A stretch of 11,120 nucleotides of DNA from JBEKYD01 sp049509915 (GTDB taxonomy: Bacteria; Acidobacteriota; Terriglobia; Bryobacterales; Bryobacteraceae). Shown here piece by piece: positions 1 through 6,351 of the stretch (positions within the stretch are counted from its first letter, which is position 1; every line of letters begins with the position of its first letter). The notes beneath the pieces are model-generated. The model saw nothing but the letters and a program-made list of their open reading frames with translations, was not told where the DNA came from and searched no databases. The DNA lies in the NCBI GenBank assembly GCA_049509915.1, contig JBEKZL010000242.1:1-11120 (forward strand), given 5' to 3'. A program made the position numbers and the translations under genes.

Positions 1-839
1 TTCATGACGATGGGGCCGTACCAGGCCACCGGCTCTTCCAGCGGATGCCCGGAAACCAGCAGGAAGCGGATGCCGTTTTCGTCGGCCTGCACCGTCACCT
101 CGTCTCCCCTGTCGAACAGCACCAGGGAGCGGTTCTCGGCTTCGGCGGGAGGCTCAGTGTCGGCCCAGCCCACCCCTTCGGTCGGCACCGACAGCGGCCC
201 GGATGCGTTGCAGAATTTGCCGGCTCCGGCGAACACATAGGCGAAGGCGTGGCGGGTGGTCTCCACCGGCAGCGTCTTGCGCTTGCCCGGCGGGACGGAT
301 ACGTCGAGATACATGGGTTCGGCCGCCACTCCATCGACCGGCCCCTTGACGCCCCGGAAATTGCCGCACACGATCCGTACCGAGGTGCCGTCGTCGTCGG
401 TCGATACCGGAATATCCGGAGCCTTCACCTCCTGATATCGCGGCGCGGTCATCTTCAGCGAGGAAGGCAGATTGGCCCACAATTGAAAGCCGTGCATGCG
501 GCCGGTGCGGTCGCCTTTGGGCATTTCCTGGTGAATGATGCCGCTGCCTGCCGTCATCCATTGCACGTCTCCGGCCGCGATGGCTCCATGGTTGCCCAGG
601 CTGTCGCCGTGCTCCACGGTTCCCGCCAGGACATAGGTGATGGTCTCGATCCCCCGGTGCGGATGCCACGGGAAGCCCGCCAGGTAGTCTTCCGGATTGT
701 CGTTGCGAAAGTCGTCCAGGAGCAGGAACGGATCGAAGTCGGACGTGTTGCCGAAGCCGAAAGCCCGGCGTAGATGAACTCCGGCGCCTTCGAGCGTCGG
801 CTTGGCTTTGATCAGGCGCTTGACCGGTCGGATAGACAT
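1..839 (-). CDS. Pirin family protein (3' end beyond window)
   Basis: A bicupin pirin, a cytoplasmic mononuclear-metal protein; family members act as quercetin dioxygenases or redox-linked regulators, and the substrate here cannot be told. The start is the ATG at 839, preceded by a good ribosome binding site (AGAGGGGA on the minus strand, 846-853). 279 residues are visible and the frame is open to the left edge, so only a short C-terminus is missing (relatives are about 230-300 aa). The N-terminal cupin carries the metal ligands in the usual pattern: H59-x-H61 in WHPHRGIET and H103-x-E105 in IIHQEMP. A second cupin-like half follows, roughly residues 165-279. It lies 42 nt downstream of the sigma factor gene on the same strand, so the two may be co-transcribed. 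Family assignment is firm; the physiological role is not. Confidence 0.93.
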   Translation of the reverse strand, partial: MSIRPVKRLIKAKPTLEGAGVHLRRAFGFGNTSDFDPFLLLDDFRNDNPEDYLAGFPWHPHRGIETITYVLAGTVEHGDSLGNHGAIAAGDVQWMTAGSGIIHQEMPKGDRTGRMHGFQLWANLPSSLKMTAPRYQEVKAPDIPVSTDDDGTSVRIVCGNFRGVKGPVDGVAAEPMYLDVSVPPGKRKTLPVETTRHAFAYVFAGAGKFCNASGPLSVPTEGVGWADTEPPAEAENRSLVLFDRGDEVTVQADENGIRFLLVSGHPLEEPVAWYGPIVM

Positions 840-881
840 TCAGAATCCCCTCTGGTTTCAGTCTACCGGAAGTGTCAATAG

Positions 882-1646
882 CTAAAGTACTCCAGCGGAA
901 TTGATGCCCCGGGATTGCAGCGCGACGGCCATCTTCTTCAGCGCCATTTTGTGAATCTGCGAAATCCGGCTTTCGTTGACTCCCAGCACTTCGCCGATTT
1001 CGCGCATGGTCATGTCATTGGTGTAATACAGGAAAACCACTTTCTGATAGCGCTCCGGAAGGCTGCCAATGGCATCGGCGATGGTCGTTCGTAACTGCCG
1101 CTGCTCGCACATCCGGTCCGGCTGCCAGTCGGCCCTGGCGGGGAACTCCTGTGGCCGGTCGTGTTCGTGGTCTTGAGTAGAGGAGATCGAAACCAAGCCC
1201 AGGCTCAGCAGTTCGGTCTGAATGTGCCGCAAACGGTCGGTGCTGACGCCCATGCCCTGTGCCAGTTCGCTTTCGTTCGGATTTCGGCCCAGCTTGCCGA
1301 CCAGTTCGTGGCTGACCGCGTCGATTCGTTTCTGCCGCTTGCGCATGTCGCGCGAAGCCCAGTCCACCTGGCGCAGGCTGTCGAGGATCGCGCCCTTGAT
1401 GCGATGCTTGGCGTAGCTTTGGAACTCCACGTTCTTGGTACGGTCGTACTTGGTTACGGCGTCGAATAGTCCCAGCACGCCGGCGTGGATCAGGTCGTCT
1501 AAATCGACGTGAACGGGCAGATTCTCGTGTACCCGGATGGCAATCGCCTTCACCAGGGGAAGGTGGTCCAAAACAATCTGGTCACGCACCTGCCGGGGGA
1601 TTTTCTTTTCCTTGCGTAAGGACACACCGCTACCCTGCATGTTCAT
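882..1646 (-). CDS. FliA/WhiG-type RNA polymerase sigma factor
   Basis: An alternative sigma factor of the sigma-28 (FliA/WhiG) type, 254 aa. Region 2 spans about residues 20-100: LVKAIAIRV, then DLDDLIHAGVLGLFDAV for core binding and -10 recognition, and KGAILDSLRQVDW, which is typical of FliA/WhiG. Region 3 covers about 105-155 (ESELAQGMGVS). Region 4 covers about 190-245 and contains LPERYQKVVFLYY and the helix-turn-helix MREIGEVLGVNESRISQIH that reads the -35 element. Two ATGs (1646 and 1640) are possible; the purine-rich AGGAAAGAGG just upstream suits either, and I chose the first. No flagellar gene is visible, so the regulon cannot be inferred and I do not call it fliA. It is slightly longer than enterobacterial FliA (about 240 aa). 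The final residues (RGINSAGVL) are unlike the family and probably a free tail. Confidence 0.93.
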   Translation of the reverse strand: MNMQGSGVSLRKEKKIPRQVRDQIVLDHLPLVKAIAIRVHENLPVHVDLDDLIHAGVLGLFDAVTKYDRTKNVEFQSYAKHRIKGAILDSLRQVDWASRDMRKRQKRIDAVSHELVGKLGRNPNESELAQGMGVSTDRLRHIQTELLSLGLVSISSTQDHEHDRPQEFPARADWQPDRMCEQRQLRTTIADAIGSLPERYQKVVFLYYTNDMTMREIGEVLGVNESRISQIHKMALKKMAVALQSRGINSAGVL

Positions 1647-1734
1647 CGGCCTCTTTCCTGTTTTTCTTTAGGACCGGCCCGAACTGGCCGTCGCCAACTC
1701 AGAGTGCAGCCTTAGGACCAAATGCGACATAGGT

Positions 1735-1785
1735 GTAGTTGCAATAATTTAAGAGTCTTTTCCCTTAATAAGCCGTTTCATGCGC
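1735..1785 (-). promoter_or_regulatory. AT-rich leader, likely promoter of the sigma gene
   Basis: Inside the 205-nt gene-free stretch 1647-1851 there is a short AT-rich island in otherwise GC-rich DNA, about 90-140 nt upstream of the sigma factor start. On the minus strand it reads TTAAG...CTCTTAAATTATTGC. It holds a weak TAAATT -10-like hexamer but no convincing -35. It also has small TTAAG/CTTAA inverted arms. The composition is the main evidence; exact boxes cannot be assigned. Confidence 0.3.
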
Positions 1786-1792
1786 CGAACGT

Positions 1793-1831
1793 GTTCCGGG
1801 TTGGAACGGAGTAGACGTTCCGCAACGGAAC
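1793..1831. repeat. Tandem operator-like inverted repeats, GTTCC-N5-GGAAC x2
   Basis: Two copies of the 15-bp dyad GTTCC-N5-GGAAC occur at 1793-1807 (GTTCCGGGTTGGAAC) and 1817-1831 (GTTCCGCAACGGAAC), with start points exactly 24 bp apart. Only the half-sites are conserved; the 5-bp centres differ. A partial extra half-site, GAAC, sits at 1787-1790, forming GAACGTGTTC with the first copy. The array lies between the mini-membrane-protein gene and the sigma gene, 147-185 nt upstream of the sigma start. A pair of dimer-binding sites for a transcription factor is the simplest reading. In RNA they could equally be two small 5-bp hairpins ending the upstream operon. Confidence 0.5.
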
Positions 1832-1851
1832 AGCAGCCGTCGGCGAGCGCT

Positions 1852-2013
1852 TTACCAGCCGGCTTTCTGGGCGATCCAGGTTTTCAGTGCCAGGCCGGCC
1901 AGCAGAATCCAGACGGCATTGCGCATCAATCCACCGTCCAGGGTGAAGGCGGCCAAAACGGCCAAAATGGCGTACGCGGCCATGGCGGAGGCGAAACGTT
2001 GCGGTCTGGACAT
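1852..2013 (-). CDS. 53-aa two-helix membrane protein, coupled to tonB
   Basis: A small open frame that starts with ATG at 2013, only 2 nt after the TGA of tonB (2018-2016), and ends with TAA at 1854-1852. The product begins MSRPQRFASAMAAYAILAVL and ends KTWIAQKAGW. It has two hydrophobic stretches, about residues 11-25 and 32-46, with a short turn (LDGGLMRN) between them and positive charge at the N-terminus (R3, R6), so it should be an inner-membrane hairpin. There is no clear ribosome binding site, and the 2-nt gap suggests translation by reinitiation from tonB. I do not recognise a family. The position suggests a role beside the TonB protein or in the envelope, but that is inference. The coding evidence is the tight coupling and the clean hydrophobic pattern. 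Confidence 0.6.
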   Translation of the reverse strand: MSRPQRFASAMAAYAILAVLAAFTLDGGLMRNAVWILLAGLALKTWIAQKAGW

Positions 2014-2015
2014 TG

Positions 2016-3059
2016 TCAGCGATGGGGAGCGTTGTAGACGAAATTGAGCTGGATGTCGATGTGGTCGCCTCTGAATTCGCCCGGTAGGGACGGGAGCGGA
2101 TTGGACGTGCTCACCCCTGCCACGGCGGCTTCGTTGAGAGCGTGCGAGCCCGACTGTTGCGCATATACCAGCTTGGCTATAATGCCGTTGCGCGTGATCC
2201 GAATCTGCAGCGACACCCGTCCCCGCAGGCCGAGGCGCGCGCTTTCCGGGTACACCGCCATCCAGTTGCGGCGCACGGTGGCCAGAACCTGGGTCAGGTA
2301 GGGGCGGAAGTCGACTCCCATGGGGTCGCTTTTCAGTTCGAAGCCGGCCAGCGGTGTCCCCGGGGAAGGGGGCTGATTGATGCCGCCAAAGATATTGGGA
2401 TCGGCCGCGCCCGGGTCGCCGCCCATCGCGGCGCCGCCCAAACCGGTGCCTCGCTGGTTGTGGACGGCTTCGGCAATCGAGGTATTGGGAATCGGTACCT
2501 GGCTTTGGCCCGGCGGTGGCGAACCCTTCGGCCCACCCAGGTTTTCCATCACCATCTTGGGTTTTTCCACGGTTGGCGCCGGAGGCGGTGGCGCTTGGGC
2601 GATCTGGGGTACCTCGATTTTGGGTTCCTTAACGCCGGTATCTACCTTAGGCGGTTCCGGCAAGGATATCTGCGCCTCGGGCTTGGGCGCGGGGGACTGC
2701 GGGATCACCGCTGGCCGCGGCTTTTCATGGGGAGCCGGCTCCGGGCCCGGCGGCAGGTTCAACCTGGGCCGCGGGGCGGAAGGTTGCAGCTCGAATTCGG
2801 CCGAAATCTTGGAACGGTTGGGGGCTTTTTGGGTAAGCTCGGTGGGAGGCTCAATCAGCGGCGTAATAATATGCACCGGTTGGGGAACCTCATTCGGCGC
2901 CATGATCGGGGGAAGCGCCGCCAGGGTCAAAATCAACCCTACGTGAACCGCCACGGTAGCCGCCAGAGCTTTGCGGCGGCGCGCGGGTCCATCGGCATCT
3001 CCCCACTCGGTCAGGAGGTGCAAATCGGATTCGACCGGGCGTTGAACTACGGTTTCCAT
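2016..3059 (-). CDS. tonB: TonB family energy transducer
   Basis: A TonB-type periplasm-spanning protein, 347 aa, that would carry proton-motive energy from the inner membrane to outer-membrane receptors. Residues 1-30 are cytoplasmic and end in the positive stretch ARRRK; 31-50 form the single membrane anchor (ALAATVAVHVGLILTLAALP). A long Pro-rich segment (about 55-200) follows, then a Gly/Pro-rich part. The C-terminal TonB domain, about 250-345, contains VRRNWMAVYPESARLGLRGRVSLQI, written here as VRRNWMAVYPESARL followed by GRVSLQIRITRNG and ending in IDIQLNFVYN. The start ATG at 3059 lies inside the end of the oxidoreductase gene (13-nt overlap), so it belongs to the lpx operon. No exbB or exbD is visible. 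It could energise a dedicated receptor or be an envelope-spanning protein of TonB form; its location with lipid A genes is unusual. Confidence 0.9.
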   Translation of the reverse strand: METVVQRPVESDLHLLTEWGDADGPARRRKALAATVAVHVGLILTLAALPPIMAPNEVPQPVHIITPLIEPPTELTQKAPNRSKISAEFELQPSAPRPRLNLPPGPEPAPHEKPRPAVIPQSPAPKPEAQISLPEPPKVDTGVKEPKIEVPQIAQAPPPPAPTVEKPKMVMENLGGPKGSPPPGQSQVPIPNTSIAEAVHNQRGTGLGGAAMGGDPGAADPNIFGGINQPPSPGTPLAGFELKSDPMGVDFRPYLTQVLATVRRNWMAVYPESARLGLRGRVSLQIRITRNGIIAKLVYAQQSGSHALNEAAVAGVSTSNPLPSLPGEFRGDHIDIQLNFVYNAPHR

Positions 3060-4012
3060 CCAGCGGCTAGAGTTTGAGAGACAAGGCGCGTATGCTGATC
3101 GATTTTATCAAGAATCGCCAGCGCTACCTCTAGTGTGTGACGCGCCGCGGCGCCGGAACATTTCGGCGAATTTCGCGTTCGCACCGATTCCAGGAAGGCA
3201 TCGAGCTGCAGTTGCAAAGGCTCCGCCTTGGCCACGGGAACCTGCTCAAAGCCGATCTGACGGTTCGGGCCTACCGAAAAAACGGCCAGATCCTGCCGGG
3301 TGTAATCGAGGGACAGGTACTGTTGGGGCTGGAACAGGCGAAGCTTCCGGACCCGTTCGGTGGAAACACGGCTGGCGGTGAGATTGGCCACACACCCATT
3401 GGGAAATTGCAGGCGAACATTGGCAATGTCCACCTTTTCGGAGAGGATCGTGATGCCGGCCGCGCGGATCTCGACCGGCGAGGCGCCGGCCAATGCCAGG
3501 ACCACGTCCACATCGTGGATCATGAGGTCCAGCACCACGTCCACATCCAGGCTGCGCGGGCTGAACAGGTTCATCCGGTGCACTTCGAAAAAGAGGGGCC
3601 GCCGGGCGCGGCGTTCCAGTTCCAGCATGGCCGGGTTGAAGCGTTCCAAATGGCCGACCTGCAGAATTCGGCCATGCATCTCGGCGGCGGCGATCAGCCG
3701 GTCTGCCGAAGCCAGGTCGCAAGCGATGGGCTTTTCCACCAAAACGTCGATACCGGCTTTGAGCAGCCCACAAGCCACCTCTTCATGGGCCGTGGTGGGC
3801 ACGGCCACGATGGCGGCGTCCACCTTGCCCACCAGATCGCGCGCGTCGGTCAGGGCCAGGGCTGTGCCGCCAGCGGCTTCGGCGGCGCGCGCGGGATCCC
3901 GGTCCACCACGGCCACGAGTTCCGCCCGGGCGGATTCCCGCGCCACGCGACAGTGGTTACGCCCGAACTGGCCGGCACCGACTACGGCCAGGCGAATTTT
4001 GTTGTTATCCAT
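3047..4012 (-). CDS. Gfo/Idh/MocA oxidoreductase, candidate GnnA
   Basis: An NAD(P)-dependent sugar oxidoreductase of the Gfo/Idh/MocA family, 321 aa. The N-terminal Rossmann fold has the dinucleotide motif VVGAGQFGRNH (residues 10-20) and an acidic residue after the second strand (VVDRDP, D37). The family signature EKPIA is at 93-97, with the catalytic-type Lys94, and LDLMIHDVDVV supplies the conserved His/Asp pair. A substrate beta-sheet domain fills the rest. It follows lpxI after 187 nt and overlaps tonB by 13 nt. In Acidithiobacillus ferrooxidans a relative, GnnA, oxidises the 3-OH of UDP-GlcNAc so that GnnB can aminate it, giving lipid A with amide-linked chains; gnnA lies beside lpxA there. 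The same job is plausible here, but no aminotransferase is visible, and another sugar nucleotide is possible. No clear ribosome binding site precedes the ATG. Confidence 0.88.
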   Translation of the reverse strand: MDNNKIRLAVVGAGQFGRNHCRVARESARAELVAVVDRDPARAAEAAGGTALALTDARDLVGKVDAAIVAVPTTAHEEVACGLLKAGIDVLVEKPIACDLASADRLIAAAEMHGRILQVGHLERFNPAMLELERRARRPLFFEVHRMNLFSPRSLDVDVVLDLMIHDVDVVLALAGASPVEIRAAGITILSEKVDIANVRLQFPNGCVANLTASRVSTERVRKLRLFQPQQYLSLDYTRQDLAVFSVGPNRQIGFEQVPVAKAEPLQLQLDAFLESVRTRNSPKCSGAAARHTLEVALAILDKIDQHTRLVSQTLAAGWKP

Positions 4013-4097
4013 GAGTCTGTTTACCGTTAAGAAGCTGTCCAGCCATGGGCCAAACTCGCTCCCTGGGAGCTGTCAAAAACAAATTCGACATACAACG

Positions 4098-4168
4098 GCA
4101 ACCGCTGCCCTGGGGGTCGCGGCTCGGAAACGGGCAAAACTGAGCCGTGACCGCCAGGGAGTGGCTGC
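4098..4168. repeat. Imperfect 27-bp inverted repeat in the lpxI-oxidoreductase gap
   Basis: The 187-nt gap 4013-4199 holds two facing arms, 4098-4125 and 4142-4168, separated by a 16-nt loop. Aligned as a stem, the arms share TCCCTGG-type and GTC-CGGCTC blocks (left arm ends GGTCGCGGCTC, right arm starts GAGCCGTGACC), with about five mismatches and one bulge. The same sequence type recurs at 8357-8412, so this is a dispersed element rather than a site unique to the operon. Nearby, GCTCCC-T-GGGAGC (4058-4070) is a further small palindrome. It could attenuate or process the operon transcript. Confidence 0.65.
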
Positions 4169-4199
4169 TTCACGTGGCCGTAATCCCGAAATCGAGAAC

Positions 4200-5012
4200 C
4201 TAAGCGTCAACCTCCAAGCCAACAATAGCGATTCCGGCCCGATCGGCCGCGGCCAGCATTTCCTCGCGGTCGAGCATTAGCGTGCGCCCGGCTTCGATGG
4301 CGGCCACGGTTGTGCCGGTTTCGCGCATCACCGGGATGGTCGCGGCGCCCACCACGGGCACGTCGAAGAGCAGGTGTTCGCGGCGGCGCGCCATTTTGAC
4401 CAGCGTCAGGGGCCGGCCGTTGACCAGCCCCGCGGCGCGGCGCAACATGGCGTCGGTGCCCTCCATCGCTTCCAGGGCCACGCAGGAGCGCTCGCAGACA
4501 GCCACGGACTGGCCCACGTCCACGCCCGCCAGGGCGTTAGCCACGCGGCGGCCATAGTCGATATCGGCCTGCTCTTGCCGGTTCGGCTTGCGGGCGGTCA
4601 TCGCTCCGGGGAGGGCCAGCAAGGGCTTTAGCAAGGCGGTGGAATCACGCAGGTGGATCCCTTCGTCTTCGAGAACGCGAATCACGCCCCCAATCAAACC
4701 GTCGGTATTCTTGGAGGGTAGCGAGGCCAGCAGTTTCACCAGCCGCCAGTCGGGACGAATCGAAGAGAAGATGCTGGCGTGCTTGATCTGGCCGCACATC
4801 ACCACGTCGGCGATGCCTTCGCTTTTGAGGATGTCGATGAGCTTCGTTAGCGCGCCGAGCGAGATCCAATGACAGCGCGCCGCCAACCTCTCCACTTCCG
4901 GCGGAGCCTCTTCTTCGATGGCGATGACGGTGACGTCGTGCCCCAGCCGCCGCGCGCTTTCGAGCGCCAGCAGCGGGAAACGGCCATTACCGGCGATGAG
5001 ACCGTAGCGCAT
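4200..5012 (-). CDS. lpxI: UDP-2,3-diacylglucosamine pyrophosphatase LpxI
   Basis: LpxI (formerly DUF1009) hydrolyses UDP-2,3-diacylglucosamine to lipid X and UMP, the fourth step of lipid A synthesis, in bacteria that lack LpxH; it acts at the inner face of the inner membrane. The 270-aa length fits the family. The N-terminal domain opens with YGLIAGNGRFPLLA, and GQIKHASIF (residues 74-82) is a family block. The C-terminal domain has VALEAMEGTDAMLRRA (178-193), KMARR (206-210) and FDVPVVGAATI (216-226), where Asp217 corresponds to the aspartate known to be needed for catalysis in Caulobacter LpxI. The start ATG at 5012 lies 66 nt after the lpxA stop, just past a dispersed repeat; no strong ribosome binding site is seen. 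Finding it directly after lpxA supports the call. Confidence 0.95.
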   Translation of the reverse strand: MRYGLIAGNGRFPLLALESARRLGHDVTVIAIEEEAPPEVERLAARCHWISLGALTKLIDILKSEGIADVVMCGQIKHASIFSSIRPDWRLVKLLASLPSKNTDGLIGGVIRVLEDEGIHLRDSTALLKPLLALPGAMTARKPNRQEQADIDYGRRVANALAGVDVGQSVAVCERSCVALEAMEGTDAMLRRAAGLVNGRPLTLVKMARRREHLLFDVPVVGAATIPVMRETGTTVAAIEAGRTLMLDREEMLAAADRAGIAIVGLEVDA

Positions 5013-5028
5013 GGGTTAGGCCAGACAA

Positions 5029-5082
5029 GCGCCGGCATAAGTCCCGGCGTGGCAGACTGAGAGCCTGCTCCACGAAGTTCAT
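5029..5082. repeat. Dispersed 54-bp repeat, copy A
   Basis: This stretch matches 8480-8533 base for base at 46 of 54 positions, with no gaps; a central block of 24 nt (5040-5063, beginning AGTCCCGGCGTGGCAGACTG) is identical. It starts with a hairpin, CGCCGG...CCGGCG (5030-5035 and 5044-5049). The right end of the repeat overlaps the last codon and stop of lpxA (5079-5084), so the element appears to have supplied the lpxA terminus. It fills most of the 66-nt lpxA-lpxI spacer. Confidence 0.75.
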
Positions 5083-5855
5083 TTAACCACCCCTCTTTCC
5101 GACGCCTGAATGAAGGCGAGCAACTCGTCGACGGGTTGGCAGGGGGGAACTTCGGCGCGAATGCGCTGGATGGCCTGGGCGGTATTCAAGTGCGCGCGGG
5201 TGAGCAGGCGAAAGGCGGTCTGCAGGGCTTCGATCGTTTCTTTGCCGAAACCGCGCCGCTCCAGTCCGATGCTGTTGGCGCCGAACACCGAGATTTCCGG
5301 CTTGCAACTGCTGAGCGAATACGGCATGACGTCCTGCTTGACGACGCTGTAGGGGCCGACGAAGGCGTGCCGGCCGATGCGGCAGAACTGGTGCACGCCG
5401 CAGAAGGGGGCGACATCGGCCCAGTCTTCGACGATCACGTGCCCGGCCAGGCCCACACTATTGCCCAGGATCACGTGGTCGCCGATGCGTACGTCGTGGG
5501 CCACATGGGCGTAGGTCATGAGCAGGTTATCGCTGCCGATGGAAGTGACCAGGCCGCCGCCCTGGGTGCCGCGGTGGATGCTTACGAACTCACGGATGCG
5601 GTTACGGTCGCCAATGCGGGTTTCGGCGCGTTCGCCTTTGTATTTCAAGTCCTGCGAGGCGACCCCGATGGTGCTGTAGGGAAACAGGATATTGTCGGCG
5701 CCGATCCAGGTGGGGCCTTCCAGGTAATTGTGGGCCATCAGGCGGGTGCGGGGGCCGATTTCGACCTCGGCGCCGATCACCGCATAGGGTCCGATTTCGG
5801 CACTCTCGGAAATGCGCGCCCGCGCGTCGACAATGGCGGTCGGATGAATGGACAT
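5079..5855 (-). CDS. lpxA: UDP-N-acetylglucosamine acyltransferase LpxA
   Basis: LpxA adds a hydroxyacyl chain from acyl carrier protein to position 3 of UDP-GlcNAc (or of its 3-amino analogue), the first step of lipid A synthesis, in the cytoplasm. The 258 aa start at ATG 5855, 9 nt after the fabZ stop. The N-terminal two thirds are hexapeptide repeats of a left-handed beta-helix (IGPYAVIGAEVEIG and on). GDRNRIREFVSIHRGT and AHVAHD are family blocks; His120 matches the catalytic His125 of E. coli. HQFCRIG and LERRGF follow, then a helical C-terminus. By alignment through these blocks the chain-length position Gly173 of E. coli is Pro168 here (FVGPYSVV), so the acyl length may differ. The stop codon falls inside a dispersed repeat. 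Confidence 0.96.
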   Translation of the reverse strand: MSIHPTAIVDARARISESAEIGPYAVIGAEVEIGPRTRLMAHNYLEGPTWIGADNILFPYSTIGVASQDLKYKGERAETRIGDRNRIREFVSIHRGTQGGGLVTSIGSDNLLMTYAHVAHDVRIGDHVILGNSVGLAGHVIVEDWADVAPFCGVHQFCRIGRHAFVGPYSVVKQDVMPYSLSSCKPEISVFGANSIGLERRGFGKETIEALQTAFRLLTRAHLNTAQAIQRIRAEVPPCQPVDELLAFIQASERGVVK

Positions 5856-5864
5856 CGGGCCGGC

Positions 5865-6341
5865 TCAGGGCTGGGGCGCGCCGCCGGGCGCGTCCGCCGG
5901 ATTGTCCTCCTTGTCGGCAAGCTTGCACATGACTTCGGCTTCGGCCACCACAACGCCATCCACCGTCGCCACGCCCGCCATCTTGGCCACGCTGGCCTTG
6001 CGCTTCAGGACCTTCATCTCCATACGAAGCGTGTCGCCCGGAATCACAGGTTTGCGAAAGCGCGCGCTCTCGATCGCTACCAGCAGCACCACCTTGCGGT
6101 GCCGGTCGGGAATGCTCTTCAGCACCAGGACGCCGGCGGCCTGGGCCATGGCTTCCACGATCAGAACGCCCGGCATGACGGGAAAGTCGGGAAAATGCCC
6201 CTGAAAGAACGGCTCGTTCAGAGTTACGTTCTTGATGCCAACCACGCGGTCCGCTTCCAGTTCGACGATCCGGTCGACCAGCAGGAATGGGTAGCGATGA
6301 GGCAGAATATCACGTATATCGTTGATGTCCAGGATGGGCAT
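5865..6341 (-). CDS. fabZ: 3-hydroxyacyl-ACP dehydratase FabZ
   Basis: FabZ dehydrates 3-hydroxyacyl-ACP in fatty acid elongation and competes with LpxA for hydroxyacyl-ACP, which explains the common fabZ-lpxA pairing seen here with a 9-nt gap. The 158-aa hot-dog protein begins MPILDINDIRDILPHRYPFL at ATG 6341. The open frame continues upstream to 6470, but that part encodes low-complexity sequence read out of a repeat, and the family starts at this methionine. The active-site pair is His49 in FQGHFPDFPVMPG and Glu63 in LIVEAMAQ, at the same numbers as in Pseudomonas aeruginosa FabZ. The tail after about residue 145 (DKEDNPADAPGGAPQP) is an extra Pro/Gly-rich extension. It is the first gene of the probable lipid A operon. 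Confidence 0.96.
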   Translation of the reverse strand: MPILDINDIRDILPHRYPFLLVDRIVELEADRVVGIKNVTLNEPFFQGHFPDFPVMPGVLIVEAMAQAAGVLVLKSIPDRHRKVVLLVAIESARFRKPVIPGDTLRMEMKVLKRKASVAKMAGVATVDGVVVAEAEVMCKLADKEDNPADAPGGAPQP

Positions 6342-6351
6342 GGAAGTGGCT

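Noticed and set aside
2142..4030. Plus-strand open frames opposite tonB and the oxidoreductase
   Set aside because: Antisense shadows of high-GC genes; no motifs, and the opposite strand has clear families.
4005..4091. 28-codon minus-strand frame ending over the oxidoreductase start
   Set aside because: It overlaps the next ATG as a leader peptide might, but has no ribosome binding site or recognisable feature and lies partly next to a repeat; chance is more likely.
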